Assembly: GCF_022829405.1 (NCBI RefSeq)
Contig: NZ_JAKSXW010000072.1
Span: 1 to 51,729 of the forward strand
Source: Methylobacterium sp. J-076
Lineage (GTDB): Bacteria; Pseudomonadota; Alphaproteobacteria; Rhizobiales; Beijerinckiaceae
Length of the DNA stretch: 51,729 nt
Reading direction: 5' to 3'
How positions within the stretch are numbered: position 1 is the first letter of the stretch; every line of letters starts with the position of its first letter. The notes below the pieces were generated by a model. It had not been told where the DNA came from. It made no database searches and saw only the letters and a list, made by a program, of their open reading frames with translations. The position numbers and the translations under genes are program-made. Below, in pieces: positions 31,675 through 39,964 of the stretch.

Positions 31675-33063
31675 ATGCCCGCCCTCGACGCGATCCTGAA
31701 CGACATCGATGCGGATCTCGACACCGCGCTCGAGCGGCTGTTCGCCTTCCTGCGCATCCCCTCGATCTCGACGGACCCGGCCTATGCCGGCCAATGCCGG
31801 GAGGCCGCCCAGTGGCTCGCCGCCGACCTGACGGCGCTGGGCTTCGAGACCAGCGTGGAGGAGACCTCGCTCCACCCGGTGGTGCTGGCCCACAAGCCGA
31901 AGCCCGGCGCGCCGCACGTCCTGTTCTACGGCCATTACGACGTGCAGCCGGTCGATCCCCTCGACCTCTGGACCCATCCGCCCTTCGAGCCGCGCCTGTC
32001 CGACGACGGGAAGGGGCACAAGACGATCGTCGCCCGGGGCGCCTCGGACGACAAGGGCCAGGTGATGACCTTCGTGGAGGCCTGCAGGGCGCATCTCGCC
32101 ATGAGCGGCGAACTCCCCTGCGGCGTCACCATCCTCATCGAGGGCGCGGAGGAGAGCGGCTCGCAGGGGTTGCCCGAATGGGTCGCGGCCAACCGCGACC
32201 GGCTCGGCTGCGACGTGGTCCTCGTCTGCGACACGGGGATGTGGGACCGGCGGACCCCGCAGATCACCTCGTCGCTCCGGGGCCTGTGCTACTTCGAGGT
32301 GAAGGTCACCTGCGCCGACCGGGACCTGCATTCGGGCTTCTTCGGCGGCGCGGCGCGCAACCCGATCCACGTCCTCTCCCGCATCGTCGCCGACCTGCAC
32401 GATGCCGAGGGCCGGGTGACGGTCCCCGGCTTCTACGAGGGCGTGCACGAGCGCCCGGCCGAGGTGATCGCGCAATGGCGCGGCCTCGGCATGACGGCGG
32501 AGACGCTGCTCGGCCCCATCGGCCTGAAGGAGCCGGCGGGCGAGACGGGGCGCCTGCCCCTCGAACTCGTGCAGTCGCGCCCGGCCTGCGACGTCAACGG
32601 GATCTGGGGCGGCTACACCGCCGAGGGCACCAAGACGGTGATCGCCTCCACCGCCTCGGCCAAGGTCTCCTTCCGCCTCGTGGACGACCAGGACCCGGCG
32701 GCGCTGGCCCGGAGCTTCGAGGCCTTCGTCCGCGCCCGGGTGCCGGCCGACTGCTCCGTCGAGGTCATCACCTACAAGGGCTCCCGGGCGATCAGCCTGC
32801 CCTTCGACATGCCCGAACTCGCCACCGCCAAGGCGGCGCTGGAGGAGGAATGGGGCGTGCCCGCCGTGACGGTGGGCGCGGGGGGCTCGATCCCCATCGT
32901 CGGGGACTTCAAGCGCCTGCTCGGCAAGGACACGCTGCTCATCGGCTTCGGCCTCGACGACGACCGCATCCACTCCCCCAACGAGAAGTACGACCTCACG
33001 AGCTTCCACAAGGGCACGCGCTCCTGGGCGCGGATCCTGTCCGCCCTGGGCGCGCGGGGGTAG
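31675..33063 (+). CDS. M20 family metallopeptidase (dipeptidase)
   Basis: This 462-residue zinc peptidase of the M20/CNDP type hydrolyses dipeptides or short peptides in the cytoplasm. Metal ligands are visible: H87 in LFYGHYDVQP, the bridging Asp in GASDDKGQ, Glu in IEGAEESGS, Asp in VCDTGMWD and the late His in DDRIHSPNEKY. The dimerisation domain lies between about 200 and 370, with HSGFFGGAARNP at its start. ATG 31675 gives full length. It is a single-gene unit ending at a strong hairpin. Confidence 0.92.
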   Translation: MPALDAILNDIDADLDTALERLFAFLRIPSISTDPAYAGQCREAAQWLAADLTALGFETSVEETSLHPVVLAHKPKPGAPHVLFYGHYDVQPVDPLDLWTHPPFEPRLSDDGKGHKTIVARGASDDKGQVMTFVEACRAHLAMSGELPCGVTILIEGAEESGSQGLPEWVAANRDRLGCDVVLVCDTGMWDRRTPQITSSLRGLCYFEVKVTCADRDLHSGFFGGAARNPIHVLSRIVADLHDAEGRVTVPGFYEGVHERPAEVIAQWRGLGMTAETLLGPIGLKEPAGETGRLPLELVQSRPACDVNGIWGGYTAEGTKTVIASTASAKVSFRLVDDQDPAALARSFEAFVRARVPADCSVEVITYKGSRAISLPFDMPELATAKAALEEEWGVPAVTVGAGGSIPIVGDFKRLLGKDTLLIGFGLDDDRIHSPNEKYDLTSFHKGTRSWARILSALGARG

Positions 33064-33121
33064 CGCCGCGCCGCCATCCGGGGCCGCGCCCGATCACGGG
33101 AGCGGCCCCCCGAACGCAGGC

Positions 33122-33153
33122 AACCCCCCGCCATCCGGAGATGGCGGGGGGTT
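33122..33153. terminator. Strong 14-bp hairpin between convergent genes
   Basis: The arms 33122-33135 (AACCCCCCGCCATC) and 33140-33153 (GATGGCGGGGGGTT) pair exactly around loop CGGA. It sits between the M20 gene and the convergent small exported protein gene. There is no long T-run, but the stem ends in TT on either strand, so it may stop transcription from both sides. Confidence 0.7.
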
Positions 33154-33183
33154 CCCCGTCTTCGGGCCCGGTGAGGGCCGAGC

Positions 33184-33474
33184 TCAGCGGTGGGCGCGGC
33201 GCGGCGCGGTGCCGGAGGCCCAGTGCGGGGCGACGATGTCGCCGCGGGAGACCGTGGCCCGGTGGCCGTCGTGGAACATCGGCGCCCCGGCGATCTGGCC
33301 CGTGCCCATCCGCTGGGAATGGAGCGACTTCGGGTTGTGGTACGGGTCGCTGATGTAGCTGCTCATGTGGCCGCCCCCGGCGGATTGCCGGCTGCCGTCA
33401 CCGCCTTCGGCATACGCCATGGTCGGCAGGGCGAGGGCGGCGGTGGCGAGGCCCAGGATCGCGAAGCGCTTCAT
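33184..33474 (-). CDS. Small exported protein, function unknown
   Basis: This 96-residue precursor has a clear signal peptide (MKRFAILGLATAALALPTMA, cut near AYA-EGG). The mature part is rich in Gly, Ser, His and Arg (GGDGSRQSAGGGHMSSYISD, NPKSLHSQRMGTG) and has no cysteines. I chose ATG 33474, with AAAGG upstream; the longer frame runs through an AT-rich spacer. A periplasmic stress or structural role is possible but not shown. The promoter spacer contains the 14-nt palindrome GTGCGCATACGCAC (33561-33574). Confidence 0.75.
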   Translation of the reverse strand: MKRFAILGLATAALALPTMAYAEGGDGSRQSAGGGHMSSYISDPYHNPKSLHSQRMGTGQIAGAPMFHDGHRATVSRGDIVAPHWASGTAPRRAHR

Positions 33475-33560
33475 CTCAATAACCTTTCTTGGAGTTTCCT
33501 GCGCCGGACCCCTGCCCTGCGCCGATGAGATGAACCTAGCGACTATTCTCCGATCTATAA

Positions 33561-33574
33561 GTGCGCATACGCAC
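33561..33574. promoter_or_regulatory. Palindrome GTGCGCATACGCAC in an AT-rich promoter region
   Basis: The arms GTGCG and CGCAC flank CATA. The surrounding stretch 33,530-33,615 is the AT-richest in this part of the window (aattttaatcccaatatttg follows). It lies about 90 nt upstream of the small exported protein gene, so it is a likely regulatory site for it. The binding protein is unknown. Confidence 0.4.
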
Positions 33575-33682
33575 AGTATATCAACGTCAATTTTAATCCC
33601 AATATTTGTATAGCGTCGTGCGGCGGCACACATGGCCGGGGCCGGACGGCGGGCACGCGGGACTAAACCGGCCGTCCCGACG

Positions 33683-34348
33683 TCACGCCCGGGTGGACCG
33701 GCCGATCCGCCGGTCGATCCAGCCCCACAGGGCGCGGATCTCGGCCGCCGCGAAGCCGCCGGGGGCGTGCTCGGTGACGCCCCGGCCGAGGGCGACGGCG
33801 TCCTGGTGATCGACCCGCTGCAGGATCGAGGGTTCGGCCATCACGCCGAGCCCGGCGAGCTGCGCCGCGTAGAGGCCGGTGCGCGGCGAGGGCGGCGGCG
33901 GGCACTGGTTGAGGACGAGGGCGATGCGCTCCCCCATGCCCTGGCCCGCCAGGACCTCGATGGTCGGCAGGGCCGCCATCAGGTCGAGGCGGGACGGGCG
34001 GATCGGGATCAGGACGAGGTCGGCCAAGCGCAGCAGCGCCGCGACCCCGCCGATGGAGGCGCCGGGCGTGTCGATGATGGCGAGTGTCCGCCCCTGCTCG
34101 GCCTGCTGCGCGAGGATGGCGGCGAACTGCGCGAACTCCCAGGGGCGCACCCGGTCGACCAGGGGCTCGCCTCCCTCCCGGAGGGCACCCCAGGCGCCGA
34201 GGGAGCCCTGCGGGTCCGCGTCGAAGGCGGTCACCCGCTCGCCGGCCTGCGCCGCCGCGACGGACAGGGCGGCGGCGAGCGTCGTCTTGCCCGTGCCGCC
34301 CTTCTGGACCGCGACCGCGACGACGCGGGGTCGGGCCGCGGCGCTCAC
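33683..34348 (-). CDS. Solitary ParA/MinD-family ATPase
   Basis: This 221-residue P-loop ATPase has the deviant Walker A KGGTGKTT (16-23), DADPQGSLGAWG (Walker A') and IIDTPGAS (Walker B). VLIPIRPSRLDLMAALPTIE follows, as in ParA-like proteins carried on plasmids and chromosomes. No parB gene or parS sites are adjacent, so it is an orphan. Orphan ParA proteins position cargo such as chemotaxis clusters or plasmids; which applies here is open. It is not part of an obvious operon. Confidence 0.85.
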   Translation of the reverse strand: MSAAARPRVVAVAVQKGGTGKTTLAAALSVAAAQAGERVTAFDADPQGSLGAWGALREGGEPLVDRVRPWEFAQFAAILAQQAEQGRTLAIIDTPGASIGGVAALLRLADLVLIPIRPSRLDLMAALPTIEVLAGQGMGERIALVLNQCPPPPSPRTGLYAAQLAGLGVMAEPSILQRVDHQDAVALGRGVTEHAPGGFAAAEIRALWGWIDRRIGRSTRA

Positions 34349-34523
34349 GCGCGGGCCTCGTGCGGTGCGGGTCCCGTGCGGCGGGGGTCCATGGTGCGCT
34401 TCCGTCCCCCGTCGTCACCGGCGGGGGAGCCGCCTTGAGTCTGGGCGGTCCAGGCTTAGGGCAGGTGCGGCCCGCGGGAAACCGCGCCGGGCGCCCCGCC
34501 CACAGCCTGGGGCGAGGGCCGCC

Positions 34524-35300
34524 CTAGTGGATCGCGTCGATGATCGCCGCCTTCGCGCTGGCGTCGGGGGCCGGGGAGGAGCCGGCGACGAGGGTGCTGC
34601 CGGGCTTGGCGACGGTGAGGGCGATGGCGATGAGGGCGAGGAGCGCCGCGAGGCCCGCCGGGAACAGGAAGGCCAGCTCGCCGAACCGGTAGTCGAGCAG
34701 GCCGCCGAGCACCGCGCCGGCGCTCAGGCCCGCCCAGAGCGGCGCCTGGATCCAGAACGAGGGCGCCACCGTGCCCAGCAGCAGGTTGGCGCAGCCGGTG
34801 CCGAAGCGCACCACCGCCCCGGTCACGTAGGTGAGCGCCAGGGAGCGCCCGGCCTCGTCCTGGAGGGTCGCGTTCTGCAGGCCGAGCGCCAGCACGATCG
34901 GGTAGGCGTGCAGCGGGTAGGCGAAGGTGCCCCAGGGCATCAGCAGGCCGGTGGCCAGGAGCGCCGCCTGGAAGGTCAGCAGCACCGACAGCCGCCAGCG
35001 CCCGACCGCGGCGGCGATGAGCGTGCCGAGGAAGGCGCCGAAGCAGAAGACGGCGATGGTGCTGGCGACGCGGGTGACGTTGTCCCAGTCGGCGTTGGCC
35101 ACCGCCACGCCGAAGCGGGTGGTGTTGCCCGACATGAACGACATGAAGAGCTGCGAGAATTCGAGGAAGCCGATGGAATCGGCCGTGCCCGCCAGCATCG
35201 CCAGGGCGATGGCGAAGAACAGCCGGGACCGGGGATCGGCGGGAAACGACTTGTCCGGCGGCCCCGCCGACGTGTCCGTCTCCACGCGTTCATCGACCAT
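34524..35300 (-). CDS. DUF1275 (YoaK-type) membrane protein
   Basis: This 258-residue protein has six or seven transmembrane helices and the DUF1275 wording: AMLAGTADSIGFLEFSQLFM, then SFMSGNTTRFGV, GLQNATLQDEAGRSLALTYV followed by TGAVVRFG, and GAVLGGLLDYRFG. The family are inner-membrane proteins of unknown transport role. The cytoplasmic N-terminus (MVDERVETDTSAGPPDKSFP) is acidic. I chose ATG 35300; the longer frame reads into the neighbouring spacer. It lies 68 nt upstream of the methyltransferase end. Confidence 0.88.
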   Translation of the reverse strand: MVDERVETDTSAGPPDKSFPADPRSRLFFAIALAMLAGTADSIGFLEFSQLFMSFMSGNTTRFGVAVANADWDNVTRVASTIAVFCFGAFLGTLIAAAVGRWRLSVLLTFQAALLATGLLMPWGTFAYPLHAYPIVLALGLQNATLQDEAGRSLALTYVTGAVVRFGTGCANLLLGTVAPSFWIQAPLWAGLSAGAVLGGLLDYRFGELAFLFPAGLAALLALIAIALTVAKPGSTLVAGSSPAPDASAKAAIIDAIH

Positions 35301-35368
35301 GAGGCATCCCCGCGACCTTGGCCGTCCCTGTGACGGCCGACCATTAATGGACGGGGCTGCCGGAGGTT

Positions 35369-36328
35369 TCATCCAACGCCGCGTTGCAGTGCGACGACCC
35401 GACCCGGAACCGGCCCTCCGCCCTCGTACCGCACCGCCGCCTCCCGCAGGGCGTGGACCCTCAGGCCGGCCGCCTCCGCCGCACCGCGAAGGTGGGCGTC
35501 CGCATGGGCGTAGCGCCCGTCCCGGCCGAGGACGACGCCGGACGCCCCGCCCTCCCCCGCCGACGGGGAGGGGTCGGCGGGGGACTGCAGCGTGAAGGCG
35601 GCCCACCCGCCCGGCCGCAGCACCCGGCCGATGCCGGCGAGCACCGGCGCGAGGTCGGCACAGTAGATGAACACGTCGGCGGCGATGCAGAGGTCGGCCG
35701 AGCCCTCCGGCTCCCCGCCGAGGAACGCCCCGAGCTCGGCCGCCGCCAGCCGGTCGTAGCAGCCCTTCCGCCGGGCCTGTGCCAGCATGGCCGGCGAGAG
35801 GTCGATCCCCGTGAGGCGCCCCGCCCGGTGGGCCAGGGCCGCCCCCGCGAGGCCGGTGCCGCAGCCGAGGTCGAGGACGTCGGCGAAGCGCGCCGGCTCG
35901 TCGGGCAGCACCCCCGCCACCAGGGCCGGGCCGACATAGCGCAGCCCCTCCACGAGGTGACGCTCGAAGCGCGGCGCGTAGCCGTCGAACAGGGCGCGGA
36001 CATAGGCGGGCGTCAGCGCCGCGCCCTGTCCCGCCCCGAGCCGGGCGAGGTGGAGCCCCGCGCCCAGGGCGTCCTCCGGGTCGAGCCCCCGCGCCGTCCC
36101 GTAGGCCGCCAGCGCCCCGTCCCGCTCCGCCGGATCGCCGGCCGCGGCGAACAGCGCCTCCCGCGCCCGCCCCAGGAGCAGCCAGGCCGGGGCGTAGCGG
36201 GGGGCGATCTCGATCGCCTGTCCGGCGAGGTCGGCGCAGGCGGCGGCATCCCCCTCCGCGAGGCAGGCCTCCGCGTAGCGATAGCGGCGGTCGGCGAGGA
36301 GGTCGCCGGAACTGCGGTGGGTGTCCAT
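35369..36328 (-). CDS. TPR-containing SAM-dependent methyltransferase
   Basis: This 319-residue protein has a TPR-like N-terminus (RYRYAEACLAEGDAAACADL, then AIEIAPRYAPAWLLLG) and a methyltransferase domain. The SAM-binding motif is VLDLGCGTGLAG (151-162), followed by LTGIDLSPAMLAQAR and VLRPGGWAAFTLQ. Residues 250-263 (PADPSPSAGEGGAS) are encoded by a piece of the palindromic repeat and look inserted. ATG 36328 is at the end of a divergent spacer. The methylated substrate is unknown. Similar proteins are often called UbiE-like, but nothing here supports quinone synthesis. Confidence 0.85.
   Translation of the reverse strand: MDTHRSSGDLLADRRYRYAEACLAEGDAAACADLAGQAIEIAPRYAPAWLLLGRAREALFAAAGDPAERDGALAAYGTARGLDPEDALGAGLHLARLGAGQGAALTPAYVRALFDGYAPRFERHLVEGLRYVGPALVAGVLPDEPARFADVLDLGCGTGLAGAALAHRAGRLTGIDLSPAMLAQARRKGCYDRLAAAELGAFLGGEPEGSADLCIAADVFIYCADLAPVLAGIGRVLRPGGWAAFTLQSPADPSPSAGEGGASGVVLGRDGRYAHADAHLRGAAEAAGLRVHALREAAVRYEGGGPVPGRVVALQRGVG
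35543..35583. repeat. Half palindromic repeat inside the methyltransferase gene
   Basis: The bases CCCTCCCCCGCCGACGGGGA, then GGGGTCGGCGGGGGA, match one arm of the intergenic family (compare 48,500-48,531). In the protein they encode the low-complexity run PADPSPSAGEGGASG between two conserved strands. Confidence 0.5.
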
Positions 36329-36338
36329 GCGTCGATCA

Positions 36339-36444
36339 GGGTTCCCAAAGGGCCGGGCGCTTTTGCGGGTGCGGGGGGAGCCCTGCATACCGTCGGGGCG
36401 CTGCCCCGACACCCCCGCCGAAGGGCCCGGCCCTTTGGGAACCC
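36339..36444. repeat. Compound palindromic element in the divergent methyltransferase/exonuclease spacer
   Basis: Exact 20-bp inverted ends lie at 36339-36358 (starting GGGTTCCCAAAGGGCCGGGC) and 36425-36444. The inside holds a smaller hairpin GTCGGGGC-gct-GCCCCGAC. It occupies most of the 132-bp spacer in which both promoters should lie. It is probably a dispersed element of the kind seen at 23,948-24,045. Confidence 0.75.
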
Positions 36445-36460
36445 CACATCGCGAGGGTCG

Positions 36461-37504
36461 ATGTCCACACGCGCGAGCGACCTGCTCACCCTGACCCGCG
36501 AGGGGCTTTACTGCCCCCTCGGGGATTTCCACGTCGATCCGACATGGCCCGTCCCGCGGGCGCTGATCACCCACGGCCATGCCGACCACGCCCGCGCCGG
36601 GCACGCCCACGTCATGGCGACCCCCGAGACCCTGCGGATCATGGCCGTGCGCTACGGCGAGGATTTCTGCGGGTCGTCGCAGGAGGCGATTCTGGGGGAC
36701 ACGCTCCGGGTGGGCGGCGTCACCGTGCGCTTCGTGCCCGCGGGGCACGTCCTCGGCTCGGCCCAGGTCGTGATCGAGCGGGAGGGGATGCGGGTCGTCG
36801 TCTCGGGCGACTACAAGCGCGCCGCCGACCCGACCTGCCTGCCCTTCGAGGTGGTGCCCTGCGACGTGTTCATCACCGAGGCGACCTTCGGCCTGCCGGT
36901 CTTCACCCACCCCGACACGCGCGGCGAGGTGCGCAAGCTGATCGCATCGCAGCGCCTCTTCCCGGAGCGGACGCACATCGTCGGCGCCTACGCGCTCGGC
37001 AAGGCGCAGCGGGTGATGGCGCTCCTGCGCGAGGAGGGCTGGGACCGGCCGATCCACCTGCACGGGGCGATGGAAAAGCTCACCGAACTCTACAAGCGCG
37101 AGGGCATCCCGCTGGGGGAGACGCCGAAGGTGGTGGCCGCCGCGCGCAAGGACCTCGCCGGGGCCATCGTGATCTGCCCGCCCTCCTCCATGCAGGACCT
37201 GTGGTCGCGCAAGTTCCCCGATCCGGTGACCTGCTTCGCCTCCGGCTGGATGCGGGTCCGCGCCCGGGCCCGGCAGAAGGGCGTGGAGCTGCCCCTCGTC
37301 ATCTCCGACCACGCCGACTGGCCGGACCTCTGCCGCACCATCCGCGAGACCGGGGCGGGCGAGGTCTGGGTGACGCACGGGCAGGAGGACGCCCTGGTCC
37401 ACTGGTGCGGGAGCGTCGGCATCCGGGCCAAGCCCCTCCATCTCCTCGGCTACGGCGACGACGGCGAGGCGGAACCGGCCGCCCCGGCGGAGGCGGCGGC
37501 GTGA
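36461..37504 (+). CDS. Ligase-associated DNA exonuclease (metallo-beta-lactamase fold)
   Basis: This 347-residue protein is of the beta-CASP/MBL family. The metal-binding motif is HGHADHARAG (38-47), and later elements include VPAGHVLGSAQVVIE, VVSGDYKRAADPT and ISDHADWPDL. It matches the exonucleases that sit beside bacterial ATP-dependent ligases of the LigB type and probably trims DNA ends before sealing. ATG 36461 follows GAGGG. The stop overlaps the next gene's GTG start (GTGA), so the exonuclease and ligase are translationally coupled. Confidence 0.9.
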   Translation: MSTRASDLLTLTREGLYCPLGDFHVDPTWPVPRALITHGHADHARAGHAHVMATPETLRIMAVRYGEDFCGSSQEAILGDTLRVGGVTVRFVPAGHVLGSAQVVIEREGMRVVVSGDYKRAADPTCLPFEVVPCDVFITEATFGLPVFTHPDTRGEVRKLIASQRLFPERTHIVGAYALGKAQRVMALLREEGWDRPIHLHGAMEKLTELYKREGIPLGETPKVVAAARKDLAGAIVICPPSSMQDLWSRKFPDPVTCFASGWMRVRARARQKGVELPLVISDHADWPDLCRTIRETGAGEVWVTHGQEDALVHWCGSVGIRAKPLHLLGYGDDGEAEPAAPAEAAA

Positions 37505-39333
37505 ACGACTTCGCCCACCTCCTCGACCGCCTCGGCTACGAGCCCCGCCGCAACGCCAAGCTGCGGCTGCTCCAGGACTATTTCGCCCGCACCCCCGACC
37601 CCGAGCGCGGCTACGCCCTCGGCGCCATGACCGACACCCTCACCTTCCGCGAGGCCAAGCCGGCCCTGATCCGCGGGCTGGTGGAGGCGCGCATCGACCC
37701 GCTGCTGTTCCGGCTGTCGCACAACTACGTGGGCGATCTCGCCGAGACCACGGCGCTGATCTGGCCGACCAGCCCGCGGCCTGACCCGGACGTCGGCTCC
37801 TCCCACCCCCGTCCTCATCCTGAGGAGCCCGCCTTCGGGGCTTCCGCTCGTGCGCAAGCCCCTCAGGATGAGGAACCGGGTGGGATGTCCGGGGCGCCCC
37901 CGGGGCAGGCCGGGATCGGCCACAACAACCCCCCTCCCCATGTCCCGACCCTCGCGGAGGTGGTGGAGACCCTCGCCACCATCCCCAAGCGCGACCTGCC
38001 CCACCACCTCGCGACGTGGCTCGATGCCCTCGACGAGACCGGGCGCTGGGCGCTGCTGAAGCTCGTCACCGGCAACCTGCGGGTCGGCGTCTCGGCGCGG
38101 CTCGCCAAGACGGCGGTGGGGGCGCTCGGCGGGCATGAGGCGGACGCCGTCGAGGAGGTCTGGCACGGGCTCACGCCCCCCTTCGAGAGCCTGTTCGCCT
38201 GGGTCGAGGGGCGGGCCGGGCGCCCGGAGACCCTGAACCCCGCCCCGTTCCGGCCGCCGATGCTCTCCCACCCGATCGAGGAGCGGGACGACCTCGACAA
38301 GCTGGAGCCCGAGGCGTTCTCCGCGGAATGGAAGTGGGACGGCATCCGCGTCCAGCTGGTCGGCGGGCGCGACCGGGACGGGGTCCAGGTGGGGAGGGTC
38401 TATTCCCGCACCGGCGAGGACATCACCCACGCCTTCCCCGACCTCGCCGAGGCGATCACCTTCGCGGGCGCCCTCGACGGGGAGCTGCTGATCCTGCGCG
38501 AGGGCCGGGTGCAGAGCTTCAACGTGCTCCAGCAACGGCTCAACCGGAAGGCGGTGACGGGCAAGCTGCTGGAGGAATTCCCGGCGCATGTGCGCGCCTA
38601 CGACCTCCTGACGAGCGAGGGCGAGGACCTGCGCACCGAGCCCTTCTCCACCCGGCGGACGCGGCTCGAACAGGTCGTCCGGCAGCTGGACCACGCGAGG
38701 GTCGACATCTCCCCCCTCGTGCCCTTCGCCGACTGGGAGGCGCTGGCCGCCGCCCGGGCCGACCCGGCCTCCGTCGGCGCCGGGGAGGACGCGGACGCCA
38801 TCGAGGGCGTGATGCTCAAGCGCCTCAACAGCCCCTACCTGCCGGGCCGCCCGAAGGGTCCGTGGTGGAAATGGAAGCGCGAGCCGCACGTCGTCGATGC
38901 GGTGATGATGTACGCCCAGCGCGGGCACGGGAAGCGCTCGTCGTTCTACTCGGACTACACGTTCGGGGTCTGGCGCGAGGCGCCCGAGGGGGGCGACGAG
39001 CTGGTGCCGGTGGGCAAGGCCTATCACGGCTTCACCGACGCGGAGTTGGCCAAGCTCGACCGCTACGTCCGCAACCACACCACCAAGCGGTTCGGCCCGG
39101 TCCGCGAGGTCGCCCACGGGCGGGACGGGGGCCTCGTGCTGGAAATCGCCTTCGAGGGGGTGCAACGCTCCACCCGGCACAAGTCCGGCGTGGCGATGCG
39201 CTTCCCCCGCGTGAGCCGCATCCGCTGGGACAAGCCCCCCGCGGAGGCCGACCGGATCGCCGTGCTGGAGCGGATCCTCGCCCGGGGCGAGAAGGAGATC
39301 GCCCCCGGCGGCAGCCTGGAGGAGGAGGCATGA
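37501..39333 (+). CDS. ATP-dependent DNA ligase with a repeat-derived insertion
   Basis: This 610-residue ligase has an N-terminal helical DNA-binding domain (LTFREAKPALIRGLVEARID, LSHNYVGDLAETTALIW), an adenylation domain with motif I EWKWDGIRVQ (nucleophile K278), DGELLIL and EGVMLKRLNSPYLPGRPKGP, and an OB-fold ending around KSGVAMRFPRVSRIRWDKP. It seals nicks with ATP and is non-essential next to NAD-dependent LigA; DNA repair is the usual role. The start is GTG overlapping the exonuclease stop. About residues 98-130 come from a palindromic element inserted in frame, within a non-conserved linker. Its stop overlaps yjbQ (ATGA). Confidence 0.93.
   Translation: MNDFAHLLDRLGYEPRRNAKLRLLQDYFARTPDPERGYALGAMTDTLTFREAKPALIRGLVEARIDPLLFRLSHNYVGDLAETTALIWPTSPRPDPDVGSSHPRPHPEEPAFGASARAQAPQDEEPGGMSGAPPGQAGIGHNNPPPHVPTLAEVVETLATIPKRDLPHHLATWLDALDETGRWALLKLVTGNLRVGVSARLAKTAVGALGGHEADAVEEVWHGLTPPFESLFAWVEGRAGRPETLNPAPFRPPMLSHPIEERDDLDKLEPEAFSAEWKWDGIRVQLVGGRDRDGVQVGRVYSRTGEDITHAFPDLAEAITFAGALDGELLILREGRVQSFNVLQQRLNRKAVTGKLLEEFPAHVRAYDLLTSEGEDLRTEPFSTRRTRLEQVVRQLDHARVDISPLVPFADWEALAAARADPASVGAGEDADAIEGVMLKRLNSPYLPGRPKGPWWKWKREPHVVDAVMMYAQRGHGKRSSFYSDYTFGVWREAPEGGDELVPVGKAYHGFTDAELAKLDRYVRNHTTKRFGPVREVAHGRDGGLVLEIAFEGVQRSTRHKSGVAMRFPRVSRIRWDKPPAEADRIAVLERILARGEKEIAPGGSLEEEA
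37801..37885. repeat. Palindromic element inserted in frame inside the ligase gene
   Basis: CCTCATCCTGAGG (37813-37825) and CCTCAGGATGAGG (37861-37873) are exact 13-bp inverted repeats. The flanks continue the symmetry (TCCCACCC at 37801 against GGGTGGGA at the other side). The element resembles a known type of Rhizobiales intergenic repeat. It stays open in the ligase frame and encodes SHPRPHPEEPAFGASARAQA followed by PQDEEPGG. Confidence 0.8.
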
Positions 39334-39797
39334 GACAGGGCAAGTTCGGGCGGGTGGAGCCCCTGGCCGCCGGCCCGGTGACGCGGCAGGCGAGCGGGCG
39401 GCTGACCATCGCCACCCCCGGCCCCGGCTTCACCGACGTCACCGACGCGGTGGCGGAATTCGTCCGCGGCAGCGGCGTGACGGCGGGGCTCGCCAGCGTG
39501 TTCTGCCGGCACACCTCGGCCTCCCTCACCATCCAGGAGAACGCCGACCCCGACGTGCAGGCCGACCTGCTCACGGCGCTCGACGGCCTCGCCCCCCGCC
39601 ACGGGGCCTATGTCCACGGCGCCGAGGGGCCGGACGACATGCCCGCCCACATCCGCAGCCTGGTGACCGATTCCGGGCTGGTGGTGCCGGTGGTCGCGGG
39701 CCGTCTGGCGCTGGGGACGTGGCAGGGGATCTACCTGATCGAGCACCGCGACCGCCCGCACCGGCGGGAGATTCTGGTGGGGGTGATGGGGAGTTAG
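39330..39797 (+). CDS. YjbQ (UPF0047) family protein
   Basis: This 155-residue protein has the family core FVRGSGVTAGLASVFCRHTS with SASLTIQENADPDVQADLL after it, then DDMPAHIRSLVTDSGLVVPV and GTWQGIYLIEHRDRPHRREI. The conserved His/Thr/Ser/Glu cluster HTSASL (61-66) is present. E. coli YjbQ has weak thiamine-phosphate synthase activity, but the real role is unclear. GGAGGAGG precedes the start, which overlaps the ligase stop, making it the third gene of the exonuclease-ligase operon. Confidence 0.9.
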   Translation: MRQGKFGRVEPLAAGPVTRQASGRLTIATPGPGFTDVTDAVAEFVRGSGVTAGLASVFCRHTSASLTIQENADPDVQADLLTALDGLAPRHGAYVHGAEGPDDMPAHIRSLVTDSGLVVPVVAGRLALGTWQGIYLIEHRDRPHRREILVGVMGS

Positions 39798-39964
39798 GGC
39801 GTTTTTCGCGAACCTCGGATCGGGTGTTCCCGCAGCGCGGTGGGGGCCCCTCCCTCCCCGAAACATTCGGGAACACACCCGGCCTTAACGCCCCCGAAAC
39901 CATAAGGGCCCGGCCGGACCGGCACCCCGCCCTCCCCCGCGGGCCGTCCGGGCAGGACGACGCC

